A DNA stretch of 5,769 nucleotides from CAYTLW01 sp964438735. GTDB taxonomy: Bacteria > Myxococcota_A > UBA9042. The stretch spans positions 1 to 5,769 of the forward strand of contig CAYTLW010000229.1 of assembly GCA_964438735.1 (NCBI GenBank), read 5' to 3'. Position 1 is the first letter of the stretch, and each line of letters starts with the position of its first letter. Below, in pieces: positions 1 to 5,693 of the stretch. The notes below the pieces were generated by a model. That model was not told the origin of the DNA. It saw only the letters and a program-made list of their open reading frames with translations, and did not search any database. A program made the position numbers and the translations under genes.

Positions 1-49
1 TATCTGGCTCGAGTCGTCGCGAAAGGGTGACGAGGGGCTAAAGTCGAGT

Positions 50-3000
50 CTAGTAGAAGACGCCGTCCTTGTTGGTGCGGACCACAAAGAGCTGGTAACC
101 GCCGGGATGCGCCAGCCCACCGAAACCCTTCGAGGCGTGTCCACCGAACAGGATGTCGCCTGAATCCGCCACCTTGACCGTGCCCCCCGAGGCGACGCCA
201 CCGACAGCTGTCCACGTCTTGTGCCAGCTCAACGTGCCCGTCTTGTCGACCTTGGCGAGCTGCACGCCCGCCGATGCGTAGTTGCCGACCACATAGACCG
301 CGCCAGCGGCGTCGATGTCCAGGTTGAAGGCGAAGTCGGCCCACTTGGTGCCAAACTGCGCCGTCTGGGGCAGCTGCTTGCCGGCGGCGTCGTAGTGGTA
401 CACCGCGATATCTCGAGCGCCGGCGCTCTTCTGGCCGGGCAGCACCGAATCGGTAGCGCCCACGACCCACATCGTGCCGTCCGGGGCCAACTGCACCTTG
501 CGTCCCCAGTCGTTCTTGTTGGTGCCGAATTGGCGCGACCACAGCATCTTGCCGGTGCCATCGCGCGCCTGCAGGAACGCGTCGGTGCCGCCGAGTGCCT
601 TGCCCGGGCCGCCGCCGTCAACATCGTGCGGCGTGGTGCCGACCACGTAGTTGTTGCCCTTGGCGTCTGCGGTCAGCCCCGTGACGTTGAACAACCAGCT
701 CGCCGTGACGGTGAAGTTGCTGCGCCAGAGCTTCTTGCCGGCCGCGTCCCGGCGCATCACGTACCCGGAGTAGTTCTTGGTGTGATGTTGCGCGTATCCG
801 GCCTCAAAGACCCCGCCGGGCGCCGGCGCGATGCCATAGGGCGCCATGAAGATGGTGCCCTGGAAGCCGTTCAACCACTCGATGGCGGCCCACTTCACCG
901 CGCCCTTGTCGTCGAATTTGTGCATGTGGGACGCCTGGTTGCCCTTGTAGTACATGGGCTTGGACTGGGTCGTCATGTAGGCATGGCCGTCGATCAGCTG
1001 CATCGCCCGCGGAATGACCGCCTTCTGCACGTAGTAGGCCTTCGAGAAGACGTAGCCCTTGCCATTGGGTGTGGTCCGCAGCAAGCGGGCGAAGATCTTG
1101 GTGCTCTTCATGAAGTCGCCGGCCGCGATGAAGACGCCGCCATCGGGGGCGAGATCGATATCGACCATGGTTCGCTGCCCCACCTTGCCGTGGCCGAGGA
1201 ACCACAGGGCGCCCTTCCAGCCGCAGCCGGGCGTCGGTTTGGACGCGCACTTGCCGGTTTTGCCGTCGCAACTATCCGAGGTGCAGGGCTTCTTATCATC
1301 GCAGGATTTCTGCGTGCCCTTGCACTGCATGACGCTGCACGCATCGTTCGAGGTGCAGGGGTTGCCGTCGTCGCAGACGCCCGACTTGTGCTTCTTCTGG
1401 CAGCCGACACCGCCTGAGTTGTTGCAGGTATTGGTGGTGCAGCTGTTGCCATCGTCGCAGTTGAGCGGCTGTCCTTCGCACTTGCCCGCCTTGCAGCTCT
1501 CCTTGACGGTGCAGACCAGGTTGTCTTTGCAGGTGCCGCTGGACAGGGGGGTGTAGACGCAGCCTTTGGCCTTGTCGCATGCCGCCGTCTGGCAGGTCTT
1601 GGCTGGACAGGTCAGGGGCGCGCCGGCGGCGCATTTCTGGGCCTTGCATTTGCCGTTCAGTGTGCACTTATTGCCGTCATCACAAGCCCATGCGGGCGTG
1701 TCTTTGTGAGTGCAGCCCTTGGTCTTGTCGCAGACGTCGCTCGTACACTTGTTGCCGTCGTCGCAGTTGAGCGCCTTGCCAGCCTTGCAGACTCCGGTCG
1801 CGCAGGCGTCCTTGTCGGTGCACTTGTTGCCGTCGTCGCATGGAACCCCGCCTGCGGGCTTGCTGACGCATCCGGCTGTCTTGTCACAGCTGACCGTGTG
1901 GCAGGTCTTCTTGGCGCAGACGAGCGCCTTGCCGGCGGCGCACTTGCCGCCGGTGCAGACCTCGACGCCGTTGCATGCGTCGCCGTCGCCGCAGAGCTCG
2001 GGTACAGGTTTGCTGCCAGCGTCCGTGACGCCGTCGCAATCGTTGTCGAGGCCATCGCAGATCTCCTTGGGATCGGCGGTCGGCTTGCAGTCGCTCCAGA
2101 AGCATCCCTTCAGCGTCTTGCAGGTCGCGGCGTCCTTCTTGTCGCCACATTGTGCGCCTGATTTCGCCTTACCCGCGCACTGCTTGGACTGCCACAGACA
2201 TTGTTTGGCGACGGTTGACCCGCAGGACTTGGCGTCCTTGCGCTTGAAGCAGAAGAGGCTGTCGAAGATGCAGGTATTGCTGTTGTTGATCCACTTGCAG
2301 CCATAGAGGCCAGCCTTGGCTGTGCAGCCATTTGGCGTCTTGAGTTTGGGGCAGTAGGTCTTGCCGTAGGCGGTCGGCGAGATCTGGCAGCTGTAGGCGG
2401 CGGGCGTGCAGCCCGGATCCTTGGTACAGGCGCTGGTATTGCTGCCGTAGATTGCACACGACTTCGCCCCGAGGCAGGAGAAGTTCGACGAGGGGCCGGC
2501 GTCTGGGGTGCCAGCGTCGGGGGTGCCGGCGTCGGGGGTGCCGGCGTCGGGGGTGCCGGCGTCTTTGCTGCCGGCGTCGGGGGTGCCGGCGTCTTTGCTC
2601 CCGGCGTCTGGACTGCCCGCGTCGGTCGGGCCTGCGTCGGTCGGGCCTGCGTCGGTGGCGCCTGCATCCGGGCTGCCGGCATCCACCGTGCCCGCGTCCG
2701 CGACGCCACCGTCCGGGCTGCCCGCATCCACGATGCCTGCGTCTGCGTTGCCGCCGACATCTTCGACCTGTCCGCCATCCTCAGCGGGCGCCGTATCGGG
2801 GGCGACAACGGCATCCGCCGTCGCATCCACGCCCCCGCCGGCGTCGATGACGGGCTGGGAGTCCGGCTTCGGGGCCGTGTCTTCCGTCGTCACGTCGCCC
2901 TGGTCAATGGGCCCGGAGTCGCCGCTGCTGCCATCGGCGGCGCCATCGGCCGTACCGCCATCGCCGCCGGTTGCGGGCGGATCGACCGGATCGGTGCCGC

Positions 3001-3100
3001 ATCCTGGCAGAGCGAGGCAGAGGCAGGCCGCGAGCAGTCTGACACGCAAGGCGAGCGCGTGGCGAGACTCGGGACGTCTGTGGATGAAGGAGACGAGCAT
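50..3100 (-). CDS. Large modular surface lipoprotein: pentapeptide stalk, Cys-rich modules, MopE-like motif, C-terminal beta-propeller
   Basis: Encodes 1016 residues. The ATG at 3100 is preceded by GGAGG, and a hydrophobic stretch (about 18-31) ends in the lipobox L-P-G-C with the lipidated Cys at 34. The +2 residue is Gly, not Asp, so the outer membrane or surface is likely. Visible order: low-complexity Asp/Gly/Ala/Thr/Pro stalk (35-205) including 17 DAG-x-x units (120-204); a Cys-rich segment (209-338) with three CxW motifs at 268, 301 and 333; a MopE-like putative metal-binding motif CDGLDNDCDG (348-357); five 8-cysteine modules (370-618); and a cysteine-free C-terminal half (627-1016) with repeated hydrophobic-x-x-DxxG-x-hydrophobic-VxG strands typical of a beta-propeller. 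Sixty cysteines lie between 209 and 626, implying extensive disulfides after export. The architecture resembles myxobacterial surface proteins of unknown role; adhesion or matrix binding is only a guess. The frame is intact from start to TAG stop. Confidence 0.93.
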   Translation of the reverse strand: MLVSFIHRRPESRHALALRVRLLAACLCLALPGCGTDPVDPPATGGDGGTADGAADGSSGDSGPIDQGDVTTEDTAPKPDSQPVIDAGGGVDATADAVVAPDTAPAEDGGQVEDVGGNADAGIVDAGSPDGGVADAGTVDAGSPDAGATDAGPTDAGPTDAGSPDAGSKDAGTPDAGSKDAGTPDAGTPDAGTPDAGTPDAGPSSNFSCLGAKSCAIYGSNTSACTKDPGCTPAAYSCQISPTAYGKTYCPKLKTPNGCTAKAGLYGCKWINNSNTCIFDSLFCFKRKDAKSCGSTVAKQCLWQSKQCAGKAKSGAQCGDKKDAATCKTLKGCFWSDCKPTADPKEICDGLDNDCDGVTDAGSKPVPELCGDGDACNGVEVCTGGKCAAGKALVCAKKTCHTVSCDKTAGCVSKPAGGVPCDDGNKCTDKDACATGVCKAGKALNCDDGNKCTSDVCDKTKGCTHKDTPAWACDDGNKCTLNGKCKAQKCAAGAPLTCPAKTCQTAACDKAKGCVYTPLSSGTCKDNLVCTVKESCKAGKCEGQPLNCDDGNSCTTNTCNNSGGVGCQKKHKSGVCDDGNPCTSNDACSVMQCKGTQKSCDDKKPCTSDSCDGKTGKCASKPTPGCGWKGALWFLGHGKVGQRTMVDIDLAPDGGVFIAAGDFMKSTKIFARLLRTTPNGKGYVFSKAYYVQKAVIPRAMQLIDGHAYMTTQSKPMYYKGNQASHMHKFDDKGAVKWAAIEWLNGFQGTIFMAPYGIAPAPGGVFEAGYAQHHTKNYSGYVMRRDAAGKKLWRSNFTVTASWLFNVTGLTADAKGNNYVVGTTPHDVDGGGPGKALGGTDAFLQARDGTGKMLWSRQFGTNKNDWGRKVQLAPDGTMWVVGATDSVLPGQKSAGARDIAVYHYDAAGKQLPQTAQFGTKWADFAFNLDIDAAGAVYVVGNYASAGVQLAKVDKTGTLSWHKTWTAVGGVASGGTVKVADSGDILFGGHASKGFGGLAHPGGYQLFVVRTNKDGVFY
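53..1219 (-). other. C-terminal beta-propeller domain, probably seven blades
   Basis: Residues 628-1016 of the large lipoprotein contain no cysteine and repeat a two-part pattern. A strand of type DIDLAPDGGVFIAAG recurs near 648, 700 (degenerate), 756, 808, 869, 927 and 975. Each is followed by a strand of type xxRxDAAGKxLW, seen near 670, 726, 781, 844, 901, 949 and 1004. The repeat length is about 50-60 residues. The chain ends in NKDGVFY, a half-repeat that could close the ring against the first blade. This is like the SBBP-type propellers of bacterial surface proteins. Blade count is inferred from motif spacing. Confidence 0.65.
1247..1993 (-). repeat. Five tandem 8-cysteine modules of about 51 residues
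   Basis: Residues 370-618 of the large lipoprotein carry 40 cysteines in five successive groups of eight, starting at Cys 370, 421, 473, 524 and 576. Each group reads C-x5-C-x5-C-x4-C-x6/7-C-x4/5-C-x4-C-x5/7-C. CDDGN begins the second, third and fifth modules and also recurs at the fifth cysteine of the second and fourth (446 and 548), so each module looks like two four-cysteine halves. One more cysteine (626) follows the last module. The spacing implies conserved disulfide pairing in a rod of small Cys-knit units. Similar CDDGN-CT repeats are common in surface proteins of myxobacteria and relatives; the function is not established. Confidence 0.85.
2021..2065 (-). other. MopE-like putative metal-binding motif
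   Basis: Residues 346-360 of the large lipoprotein read E-I-C-D-G-L-D-N-D-C-D-G-V-T-D. This matches the short Asp/Cys motif known from MopE-related proteins (Pfam family of putative MopE-type metal-binding motifs), where it recurs in many delta-proteobacterial surface proteins. One copy is present here, between the CxW segment and the 8-cysteine array. Metal binding is by family analogy only; the Asp spacing would also suit calcium. Confidence 0.75.
2489..2743 (-). repeat. Coding minisatellite: 17 tandem 15-bp units (DAG-x-x pentapeptides)
   Basis: Residues 120-204 of the large lipoprotein are 17 uninterrupted pentapeptides beginning Asp-Ala-Gly (one is Asp-Gly-Gly), followed mostly by Thr-Pro, Ser-Pro, Pro-Thr or Ser-Lys. 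At the DNA level the units between about 2500 and 2600 are nearly identical 15-mers (plus strand GGGGGTGCCGGCGTC), while those toward 2740 are diverged. Because 15 bp is a multiple of three, gain or loss of units keeps the frame. In the protein this is an extended acidic, Pro-rich stalk holding the Cys-rich domains away from the lipid anchor. Confidence 0.93.
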
Positions 3101-3104
3101 CTGG

Positions 3105-3110
3105 ACCTCC
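3105..3110 (-). promoter_or_regulatory. Ribosome binding site for the 1016-residue lipoprotein
   Basis: On the minus strand GGAGGT stands 4 nt before the ATG at 3100 (GGAGG with 5 nt). It is near the full anti-Shine-Dalgarno complement. It fixes the start at 3100 even though this gives a long n-region of about 17 residues before the hydrophobic signal segment. Confidence 0.75.
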
Positions 3111-3214
3111 GAGGCGGCGGATCGGTGTCCTCGCCTGCGGAGCGATGGTAGATGTCCTGGTCGTGTTCCGGACCCTGCCGTGATCTTACACGTGGTGTGG
3201 GATGCCGGGGGGAA

Positions 3215-3256
3215 GGGGAGCGGGAGCGGGAGCGGGAGCAGGAGCGGGAGTGGGGG
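3215..3256 (+). repeat. Intergenic hexanucleotide repeat with G-quadruplex pattern
   Basis: Seven tandem 6-bp units based on CGGGAG fill the 42 bp immediately after the glycosidase stop codon; the first, fifth and last units are imperfect. The plus strand has four GGG runs separated by AGC, the classic short-loop G-quadruplex pattern, with more G runs on either side (3207-3212, 3251-3256). The minus-strand transcript is correspondingly C-rich and nearly G-poor here. The rest of the 156-bp gap (3101-3214) shows only a small dyad (ACAC-GTG-GTGT at 3188-3198) and no convincing promoter or intrinsic terminator. Confidence 0.85.
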
Positions 3257-4870
3257 CTAGTAGCCGTTTGCTTGCACGAGCGCTCGATAGGCGGACACCA
3301 TCGGCGTCGGGGTTCGGACCTTGTTCGGCGAGTCCACATCCAGGGCGTACATGCCGAAGCGCATGCCCATGCCGTGATTCCACTCGTAGTTGTCGATGAA
3401 CGACCAGTAGAAGTAGCCCCGCACCGTCACGCCCGGCTCCTGGTCGACCTTCCAAAGCTGCTCCAGGTGCGGCTTCACGAAGCCCGCCCAGGCGGTCTTC
3501 TTGTCGCTTGCGGTGCCATTCTCGGTCACGATGATGGGCACTTTGTATTCGGTGGCGGCCAGGCGGACCACGCGGGCGAGGCCCTCGGGGTAGTCATTCC
3601 ACAGGCCCTTGCTCATATCCGGCATGGCGTCCAGGTACTTGTACTTCTTGGAGATGGTCTGCGGCGTGGCGAAGATGCGCGTGTAGTAGTTGATGCCCAG
3701 GTAATCCATGCGTCCGGCCATGTCGGGCCGATCCTCTTCGTAGACGCCGTCCAGGTCACGATCCAGCTTGCCGTGGATGGTGGCCTCGAGGAATACGCGA
3801 TTGTAGACGTGGTCCAGGTGCTCGGCGGCCACCTTGTGCTCGGGTTTGGTCGGGTCGGATGGATCGATGGGCGCCAGATTGTGCACCAGGCCGACCTCCG
3901 AGTTCTTGCCGTCGCCGTCGGCGTCGCTTTTGTCGTTGGCTTTGACCGCGTCGTACATGCGGGCGTGCCCCTCCATCATGTTGAAGGCCACCTTCATGGC
4001 GGTATCGACCTGGGCGTACACGCCTGGCGGGTTGGTCCGGTCGGGCCCGGGCAGGATGTAGCCGGCGAGCACCACGGCGAAGGGCTCGTTCAGCGTCGCC
4101 CAGAGGTCGACCTTGTCGCCGAAGCGTTTGCCGCACCAGCCCGAATACAAGGCGATGGCCTTCAGCATGCGCTCCTTGTCGACCCACCCCTTGTTCTTGC
4201 ACTTGCTCACCTTGTTGAGGTTGCAATCCTTACCGTCGTGGATCCAGAGCGGCAGGGTGTAGTGGTTGAGCGTGACCAGGGGTTCCAGGCCGCGCTTGCG
4301 GGCCTCGGCGAAGATGGCGGCATAACGTTTGGCCGCGGCCTCGTTCACGTGCGCGTCCAGCTCATCGACGGTGGTCGCTTTCTCGGCGCCGGCGTCCGGG
4401 AACAGCCGACTCCACTCCAGGGAGAAGCGGAAGGCGTTGTTGCCCAGCCCCTCGCTGGCGCAGCGCAGGTCGTGCCGCCAGGTCTCCCAGAAACCCGGTC
4501 CGATGGAGACGGGATCGCCCGACAGGTGCATGACGTCCTTCTTCTCCAGGAAGACCGGGTCGCTCACCCACTGGTACCAGTCGCTGGCGCGATCCTCGCA
4601 CTCCTCTGCGGGCATGGTCGGGCAGCCCATATCGACCTGGAAGCCGGCCACTGCTGTGCCCCACAAGAACCCCTCGTCGAAGGTGTGCGTGGCTTTGGCC
4701 GGTGCGCCGCCGCTGCTGCTGCCGCCGCAACCGTTGGGATAGAGCCTGTCGAATGCGATGCCCTCGACCTCAGCGGGTTTGTCGTCCACAGGTTCGTCGC
4801 TGCACGCCAGGCAGAGGGACAGGCAGAGGGCTCCCGCGACGAGCGCGCCGCGGGCAGATGGGCGATTCAT
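3257..4870 (-). CDS. Exported glycoside hydrolase family 1 (beta-glycosidase), probable lipoprotein
   Basis: A 537-residue GH1 retaining beta-glycosidase. The acid/base is E262 in TLNEP and the nucleophile is E450 in VTENG. Sugar-site residues are visible: Q78, H203 in LNHYTLP, N261, Y395/Y396 in INYYTR, W489, and E496-W497 in DNYEW. The N-terminus has a hydrophobic stretch (about 10-22) ending C-L-A-C, giving a probable lipidated Cys23, although Cys at -3 is an unusual lipobox residue. A short Gly/Ser linker (49-55) precedes the barrel. Several further cysteines (48, 83, 91, 137, 216, 224, 246) fit an oxidising compartment. SDWYQWVSDP, SGDP..GPGFW and FxWSFIDNYEW recall archaeal LacS/CelB-type enzymes. 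Two DxDxDG loops (316-321, 370-375) may bind calcium. The start at 4870 is chosen for its GGGAG site and the signal peptide; the frame stays open up to 5260, but that extension overlaps the preceding gene. The substrate (gluco-, galacto- or other beta-glycoside) cannot be read. Confidence 0.95.
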   Translation of the reverse strand: MNRPSARGALVAGALCLSLCLACSDEPVDDKPAEVEGIAFDRLYPNGCGGSSSGGAPAKATHTFDEGFLWGTAVAGFQVDMGCPTMPAEECEDRASDWYQWVSDPVFLEKKDVMHLSGDPVSIGPGFWETWRHDLRCASEGLGNNAFRFSLEWSRLFPDAGAEKATTVDELDAHVNEAAAKRYAAIFAEARKRGLEPLVTLNHYTLPLWIHDGKDCNLNKVSKCKNKGWVDKERMLKAIALYSGWCGKRFGDKVDLWATLNEPFAVVLAGYILPGPDRTNPPGVYAQVDTAMKVAFNMMEGHARMYDAVKANDKSDADGDGKNSEVGLVHNLAPIDPSDPTKPEHKVAAEHLDHVYNRVFLEATIHGKLDRDLDGVYEEDRPDMAGRMDYLGINYYTRIFATPQTISKKYKYLDAMPDMSKGLWNDYPEGLARVVRLAATEYKVPIIVTENGTASDKKTAWAGFVKPHLEQLWKVDQEPGVTVRGYFYWSFIDNYEWNHGMGMRFGMYALDVDSPNKVRTPTPMVSAYRALVQANGY

Positions 4871-4875
4871 GTGCG

Positions 4876-4880
4876 CTCCC
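4876..4880 (-). promoter_or_regulatory. Ribosome binding site deciding the glycosidase start
   Basis: GGGAG on the minus strand is 5 nt before the ATG at 4870. It lies in the 14-bp gap after the stop of the upstream lipoprotein. This supports 4870 over the in-frame ATG at 4888, which overlaps the upstream stop codon as ATGA and has no comparable site. Confidence 0.7.
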
Positions 4881-4884
4881 AACA

Positions 4885-5625
4885 TCATTTGCGCAGGTTG
4901 TAGACCAGTCGGCCCTTCTTCGGACTGTCCATGGCCACGGTCGTGGCGTCGACCACGATGATGGAGATGGAGACGTCCTTCATGGCCGCCTTGGCTTTGT
5001 CGGGCATGGCATCCCACTGCTTGCCGCTGACCTCGCCCGCGACCTTCACCACGAGGCGATCGGCAGGCGATTCCTGCAGGGCGACGACGGCCTTGATAAA
5101 GACCTCTTCGCTGCCGTCCGCGGCCCGACCGTGGGAGATCCAGGTCCACTTGTCGTCGTCTCGGGCCTCGAAACGGAAGCCTTCGTTGGCGGCCGCGGCT
5201 TTCACCTTGTCGATGCAGCCCTGCATCTTGTCCGAATCGGAGCCCTGCTCGGCGCCGCATTTTGCGGTCACGGCGGCCAGCCGCTGTGCCGATCCCTCCA
5301 GCGAGAACATGAAATGTTGACCCTTGGTCAGCAGCAGCGCCTTGGCCGTGGGCGGCGCTGCGGCTCCTTCTGCGGGTGTGGCGGCGGCGGCGGCGGCGAT
5401 TGCGGTGGCCGAAGCGGCGATCTTTGCGGCCTGTTCCGCTGCGGCTTTGTCGGCGGCGGCCTTATCAGCGGCGGCCCTGTCATCTGCGGCCTTGTCGGCA
5501 GCCTTGTCCCCCGAGCGCAGCTCTGCCGGACCGGCTGGACCGGTGGGCGCCTCCTTCTTGCTGCAGGCAGAGACCATCAACATGGCGGCCAGGACGGGGA
5601 TCAAGATGTGGCGGATCGTGGACAT
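4885..5625 (-). CDS. Lipoprotein with TolA-like Lys/Ala/Asp stalk and unrecognised C-terminal domain
   Basis: A 246-residue product. The signal peptide (1-20) ends in the lipobox M-V-S-A-C, so Cys21 should be lipidated; +2 is Ser, predicting sorting to the outer membrane. Residues 40-68 form a Lys/Ala/Asp helical stretch with mostly 5-residue spacing (KAAAD type), like TolA domain II, followed by an Ala/Thr/Pro linker (69-93). The C-terminal part (about 94-246) has mixed alpha/beta character: Cys123 and Cys137 could form a disulfide, 150-185 and 188-230 contain strand-like segments (SISIIVVDATTVAM), and the end is basic. I do not recognise this domain and assign no function. The ATG at 5625 is chosen because AAGGAG lies 6 nt upstream and the signal peptide begins there; an in-frame TTG at 5649 would add eight residues. 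The stop is 14 bp before the glycosidase start, suggesting co-transcription. Confidence 0.88.
   Translation of the reverse strand: MSTIRHILIPVLAAMLMVSACSKKEAPTGPAGPAELRSGDKAADKAADDRAAADKAAADKAAAEQAAKIAASATAIAAAAAATPAEGAAAPPTAKALLLTKGQHFMFSLEGSAQRLAAVTAKCGAEQGSDSDKMQGCIDKVKAAAANEGFRFEARDDDKWTWISHGRAADGSEEVFIKAVVALQESPADRLVVKVAGEVSGKQWDAMPDKAKAAMKDVSISIIVVDATTVAMDSPKKGRLVYNLRK
5422..5508 (-). repeat. Coding low-complexity repeat: TolA-like KAAAD units
   Basis: Residues 40-68 of the 246-residue lipoprotein are built from mostly 5-residue units (KAADD, RAAAD, KAAAD, KAAAE), encoded by diverged 15-bp units rich in GCC/GCG. A helix of this composition would be long, polar and charge-alternating, as in the periplasm-spanning part of TolA. 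An alanine-rich tract continues to residue 81. Confidence 0.7.
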
Positions 5626-5631
5626 GCTCGA

Positions 5632-5637
5632 CTCCTT
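5632..5637 (-). promoter_or_regulatory. Ribosome binding site deciding the start of the 246-residue lipoprotein
   Basis: AAGGAG on the minus strand lies 6 nt before the ATG at 5625, a near-ideal match and spacing. The alternative in-frame TTG at 5649 lies upstream of this site and would place the site inside the coding region. Confidence 0.75.
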
Positions 5638-5677
5638 GGACGACCTCAACCGGCCGACGCTCGTTGCGCCCGTAGGC

Positions 5678-5683
5678 AGGAGG
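5678..5683 (+). promoter_or_regulatory. Possible ribosome binding site for the divergent plus-strand frame
   Basis: AGGAGG on the plus strand lies 10 nt before the ATG at 5694. The match is strong but the spacing is long. It is the main evidence that the plus-strand edge frame is a gene. Confidence 0.35.
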
Positions 5684-5693
5684 CTAACACGAC

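Noticed and set aside
1..49. Possible terminator after the large lipoprotein
   Set aside because: Only a 5-bp stem (TCGTC 14-18 with GACGA 29-33) with a 10-nt loop and no T run on the transcript side; not enough to call.
221..1417. Plus-strand 398-residue open frame opposite the beta-propeller
   Set aside because: It is a shadow of the large lipoprotein with no recognisable motif and no signal.
2489..2743. CRISPR-like array
   Set aside because: The 15-bp units are contiguous with no spacers and are translated in frame within an intact gene.
3165..3200. Promoter for the large lipoprotein in the intergenic gap
   Set aside because: TAAGAT on the minus strand matches a -10 box at four of six bases, but there is no -35-like hexamer at the right distance.
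2508..3260. Plus-strand frame encoding PASGV repeats
   Set aside because: It is the antisense reading of the DAG-x-x minisatellite, and any 15-bp repeat gives a periodic peptide in every open frame.
3152..4903. Plus-strand 583-residue open frame opposite the glycosidase
   Set aside because: The opposite strand encodes an unmistakable GH1 enzyme; long antisense frames are common where codons end in G or C, and its Val/His/Gly-rich product looks like a mirror of those codons.
4871..5260. Extension of the glycosidase frame by 130 residues upstream
   Set aside because: It overlaps the 246-residue lipoprotein in another frame, is Arg/Gly/Gln-rich as expected from an out-of-frame high-GC gene, and would bury the signal peptide inside the protein.
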